From: Leptospira sp.
GTDB taxonomy: Bacteria; Spirochaetota; Leptospiria; Leptospirales; Leptospiraceae
Direction: 5' to 3'
Assembly (NCBI GenBank): GCA_027531445.1
Contig: JAPZRK010000077.1
Location: 8,674-72,673, forward strand
Length of the DNA: 64,000 nt
The translations under genes were made by a program, and so were the position numbers. Shown here one piece after another: positions 61,326 through 64,000 of the stretch (positions are counted from its first letter, which is position 1; the number at the start of each line of letters is the position of its first letter). The notes under the pieces were generated by a model that had not been told where the DNA came from, did not search any database, and saw only the letters and a list, made by a program, of their open reading frames with translations.

Positions 61326-63029
61326 TTATGCATTCATCTCATACGTGTCAGCAAGAGACAATAGCTGTTCTTTGTAGATGCGTTGGAACCTTTCCTCATT
61401 TGGAACCGGCTTTTTAAGCATTTGCAAACAGATCTTTTGTTGGTCTTCTGTGCTCGTTGGTTTAGAGAAGAGTTGCGTTGCAAACTTTGAAAAATCCCGA
61501 ATGAGAAAATCAAATATTTGATCGACCAAATCTTCATTTGTATTTTCCAATTTAGCACTTTCTAAGATCAATTGTCCATATGCAACAAGTGTGAATAATT
61601 CACCAACAGTGAGCATATAACCAAGGTCTGCTGACTGCTCTTTGCTTGGAGCTGACTTTTCCAAAAATTCTTTAAACTTTTCAATCTGTTCTTTAAAAAC
61701 AGCAATGTTTGGAAGTTTGTAAAAGTCATAAGCAATTTTGTAATCATGAAATACGATTTTATCAAAGCCCTTGGTTGTTGCACCTTGGTTGAAAAGATAG
61801 GTATCGTCTTTGGTATCGTAGACTCTAGGTATCGACGGCAAAGAATTGTCCGATTTGAAGAAGTAATTTTGCATAAAGCGCATGATGAGAATCATATTCA
61901 CATGCACTGTGCCTTCTAGTCTTGGAAGCATCTGAATGTCTCGAATCGCCATTTCAAAGTAAGTATCTTTATTGACTCCCTTGGCCGCAATGATGTCCCA
62001 AAGTCCGATAACAACTTCTTCCCCTTGAGTAGTCACTTTCATTTTTTCCATAGGATTAAACAAAAGATAACGTTTATCAGATGCAGATGCGGTTCTCATA
62101 TAATCTGTCGCACGCATGGAAAAAAGTTTCATCGCAGTGAGGCGAGTAAAGGAATCCATAAAGATTTGTTTGATATGAGTGAAATCTGTAACATACTGAT
62201 TGAACAATTTTCTGTGAGAGGCATGGTTGAGTGCCTCATAAAATGCGTGAGTGCAAATTCCCACACTTCCCCATCCTAAGTTAAACTTACAGAAGGCAAT
62301 CGTAGCAAGCGAAGTATCCCAAGCGGCACGTCCTTTGGAGATGATGTCATCTTCGGTAATGGGATAGTCGTGAAGTTCAAACTCAGCTACATAATTTTGT
62401 GATGTTACGATGTTGGGCTTTAGTTCGTATTTAGGATGCTGGGAATTGACTCCAAAAAAAACGAAATCTCCTGTATCTGACATTTTACCAAAAGTGGCAA
62501 CGATTGCCGCCTTATTTCCGTTACCAATATAAAACTTATCTCCGCTCGCTTTGTATGTGCCATCGCCATTTGGGATGAGCATCATATCACTTCCGATAAG
62601 GTCTGCGCCATGTTCCTTTTCAGAAAGTCCGAAGGCAAAGATTTCACCATCTTCTAAAAGTTTGGCCGTTTTCTTTTTGATGACTTCATTTTTGCTGATC
62701 CAGATCGGACCAACGCCTAACATTGAAACTTGCCAAGTATACCAGTAACACAATCCGTAAAATCCGAGTATCTCATTGAAAGCCATGATGCGATTGGAAT
62801 CCCAACGAGAATCACTCGCACCGTAACCGCTTGGGGTCATAAGGATCGCAAATGCTTTTTCTTTTTTGACAAACTCTAGGAAGTCTGCATACCAAACTTT
62901 ATCATGGTCATCCTTTAATATCTTTTGCTTTCCTTTATTTTCAAAAAACTCAATGGTTTTTAACATTAGATTTCTGGACTTTTCATCTAGATGGGCGTAT
63001 TTTTCTTTTTTGGGATTGAGTAAATTCAC
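61326..63029 (-). CDS. Acyl-CoA dehydrogenase family protein
   Basis: A 567-residue acyl-CoA dehydrogenase: GYGASDSRWDS near 70-80, GLSEKEHGADLIGSD (substrate/FAD loop), GDKFYIGNGNKAAIV and LEGTVHVN near the C-terminal half. It oxidises an acyl-CoA thioester with FAD. It starts at GTG with AAGGA 7 bp upstream. The flank also carries a FadH homologue, which fits fatty-acid oxidation as the main carbon use of Leptospira. Confidence 0.86.
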   Translation of the reverse strand: MNLLNPKKEKYAHLDEKSRNLMLKTIEFFENKGKQKILKDDHDKVWYADFLEFVKKEKAFAILMTPSGYGASDSRWDSNRIMAFNEILGFYGLCYWYTWQVSMLGVGPIWISKNEVIKKKTAKLLEDGEIFAFGLSEKEHGADLIGSDMMLIPNGDGTYKASGDKFYIGNGNKAAIVATFGKMSDTGDFVFFGVNSQHPKYELKPNIVTSQNYVAEFELHDYPITEDDIISKGRAAWDTSLATIAFCKFNLGWGSVGICTHAFYEALNHASHRKLFNQYVTDFTHIKQIFMDSFTRLTAMKLFSMRATDYMRTASASDKRYLLFNPMEKMKVTTQGEEVVIGLWDIIAAKGVNKDTYFEMAIRDIQMLPRLEGTVHVNMILIMRFMQNYFFKSDNSLPSIPRVYDTKDDTYLFNQGATTKGFDKIVFHDYKIAYDFYKLPNIAVFKEQIEKFKEFLEKSAPSKEQSADLGYMLTVGELFTLVAYGQLILESAKLENTNEDLVDQIFDFLIRDFSKFATQLFSKPTSTEDQQKICLQMLKKPVPNEERFQRIYKEQLLSLADTYEMNA

Positions 63030-63273
63030 AGAGATGTCCTTTATTTGTCAGTGGTCTCTTAGTTTTTATGCAAGTGGAATTCTTTGTAAAGGGATTTTCA
63101 GAGTGAAAACACCTGAGTGTCTATTAAATCTATCTTACCTAACAGGATTAAATAATCTCCCAAGCGCTACTGAAATGAAAACATCAAAAGTATGAATTCA
63201 TTCGAAAAGTGTAAGGATGAGCCTTCTAAAAATTAGATTGGAAATAATGTGTCATCAAGGCTAGAGTATCTGT

Positions 63274-63453
63274 ATGAAAAAAATAGTTCTTCTTTTCTCT
63301 CTTCTTTTTGTGGGTTGCGGAACACTTTCGCGAGGCTGTGCGAAGTACTTTGGATCTGACGAAGTATGTATTGATGGTGTGAAATACATACAGTTTACTT
63401 CAGGCGCCAGTGTAAAATACAATACAGATGGCAGTATCGCCACCTGTAAATAG
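63274..63453 (+). CDS. Small putative lipoprotein (59 aa)
   Basis: A short gene with a signal-peptide start: MKKIVLLFSLLFVGCG has a positive N-terminus, a hydrophobic core and a cysteine at residue 15 after FVG, fitting the relaxed spirochaetal lipobox. The mature part would be about 45 residues with two further cysteines (22, 32) and a final TCK. It is divergent from the acyl-CoA dehydrogenase gene and its stop is 7 bp from the end of the FadH-like gene. Function unknown. Confidence 0.6.
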   Translation: MKKIVLLFSLLFVGCGTLSRGCAKYFGSDEVCIDGVKYIQFTSGASVKYNTDGSIATCK

Positions 63454-63460
63454 TGATTGA

Positions 63461-64000
63461 TTAAATTTCTATGGCAAGGCGTGTGCCTTGATCGATGGCA
63501 CGTTTTGCATCTAGCTCAGAAGCAAGGTCTGCTCCACCTATCAGATGTACTTTGAGACCTGCCGCCTGGAGGGGTGCAAATAACTCTCGTCTAGAATCTT
63601 GACCGGCACAAATCACCACTGTGTCGGCTGTAATCTTTCTTTCCACACCTTTGACAGAAATCAAAACGCCTTCTTTGTCGATGGACTTGTATTCTACTCC
63701 AGCAATTTGATCAACCTTGCGATCTTCTAATGATGTTTTGTGAATCCAACCTGTCGTTTTTCCCAAATTACCACCAAACTTGCTACTAGATCGTTTGAGC
63801 ATAGTCACCTTGCGATCCGATTTCATTTCGCTTTTCGTTGCTAGGCCACCATTCCCACTGATGGATGTGTCAATGCCCCATTCCTTCAAGTAATTTTCTT
63901 TTGTGAATTCGTGTCCTGCATCTGTGAGATAGATACTAACATCGTATCCGATCCCACCCGCACCGATGACCGCAACATCTTTGCCCGCAGGTTTGCCATG
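63461..64000 (-). CDS. fadH: NADPH-dependent 2,4-dienoyl-CoA reductase, partial (N-terminus beyond right edge)
   Basis: The frame is open to the right edge (about 180 residues). It contains VAVIGAGGIGYDVS, an NAD(P)-binding glycine loop, followed by VVICAGQDSRRELF and the C-terminal LDAKRAIDQGTRLAIEI, which matches the end of FadH-type old-yellow-enzyme/FAD/4Fe-4S reductases. The enzyme reduces 2,4-dienoyl-CoA during unsaturated fatty-acid oxidation. The N-terminal flavin barrel and cluster are outside the window. Convergent with the small lipoprotein (7 bp). Confidence 0.85.
   Translation of the reverse strand, partial: HGKPAGKDVAVIGAGGIGYDVSIYLTDAGHEFTKENYLKEWGIDTSISGNGGLATKSEMKSDRKVTMLKRSSSKFGGNLGKTTGWIHKTSLEDRKVDQIAGVEYKSIDKEGVLISVKGVERKITADTVVICAGQDSRRELFAPLQAAGLKVHLIGGADLASELDAKRAIDQGTRLAIEI

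Overview
The window looks like most of a Leptospira O-antigen (rfb) locus plus the start of its chromosomal flank. Evidence for the genus: several Leptospira-typical surface-carbohydrate families are recognisable (a LIC12162-type putative transferase, a LIC12192-type sporadic carbohydrate cluster protein, a TIGR04372-type glycosyltransferase and a MarR-type EPS regulator); the sequence is AT-rich; Shine-Dalgarno signals are weak and TTG/GTG starts are used; and a very long one-directional sugar operon ends in rfbB/D/C/A. The species cannot be told from the sequence. No rRNA, tRNA, IS element or CRISPR array was recognised.

Layout. Positions 1-58136 hold 60 consecutive genes, all on the minus strand, so transcription runs right to left from rfbA. 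Many are joined by ATGA overlaps and no gap exceeds 175 bp. From the promoter end: rfbA, rfbC, rfbD, a polyisoprenyl-type glycosyltransferase, rfbB, a MarR-type regulator, a GDP-L-fucose-synthase-like gene, a 2-hydroxyacid dehydrogenase, a GT2 enzyme, an FkbM methyltransferase and a GT39-like membrane protein (58136-47834). Next is a heptose-like or higher-carbon sugar module (47788-36180): GmhA-like isomerase, nucleotidyltransferase, a domain-swapped HldE-like fusion, two SDRs, a HAD-phosphotransferase fusion, split transketolase, radical SAM enzyme, 2OG-Fe(II) oxygenase, LIC12192-type protein, Nudix and methyltransferase. Next is a methyltransferase/dehydrogenase/cupin block (36144-29012) with a TIGR04372-type glycosyltransferase. 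A candidate sialyltransferase-like protein (28998) and a PglK-like ABC flippase (28125) follow, then a radical SAM / PLP aminotransferase / methyltransferase block (26320-22589).

The region 22415-14198 is a nonulosonic acid operon of legionaminic type: LegC-, NeuD-, NeuC/LegG-, NeuB/LegI- and PtmE-like genes, an amidotransferase with HisF and HisH partners, and a CMP-sugar synthetase. No LegB-like dehydratase is seen. A second keto-sugar module follows (12986-7797): a CBS-NeuB-SAF-TIM-barrel fusion, an aminotransferase, a second CMP-sugar synthetase and a KdnB-like dehydrogenase. The left end has another radical SAM enzyme, two methyl- or glycosyl-transfer candidates, a 6-phosphogluconolactonase homologue, an SDR, a truncated acyltransferase, a HAD phosphatase, a third CMP-sugar synthetase and a partial radical SAM gene cut by the window edge.

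The right flank (58371-64000) is mixed-strand housekeeping: purU, a HepT/MntA-type toxin-antitoxin pair, a PlsC-like acyltransferase, an acyl-CoA dehydrogenase, a small lipoprotein and a partial fadH-like gene.

How the genes work together (inference): the locus would make dTDP-rhamnose, probably GDP-fucose (if Gmd is encoded elsewhere), at least two CMP-activated acidic keto-sugars (one probably acetamidino-modified), and a heptose-like sugar decorated by radical SAM, oxygenase and methyltransferase chemistry. These would be assembled on a lipid carrier and possibly flipped by the ABC transporter. No Wzx or Wzy was recognised.
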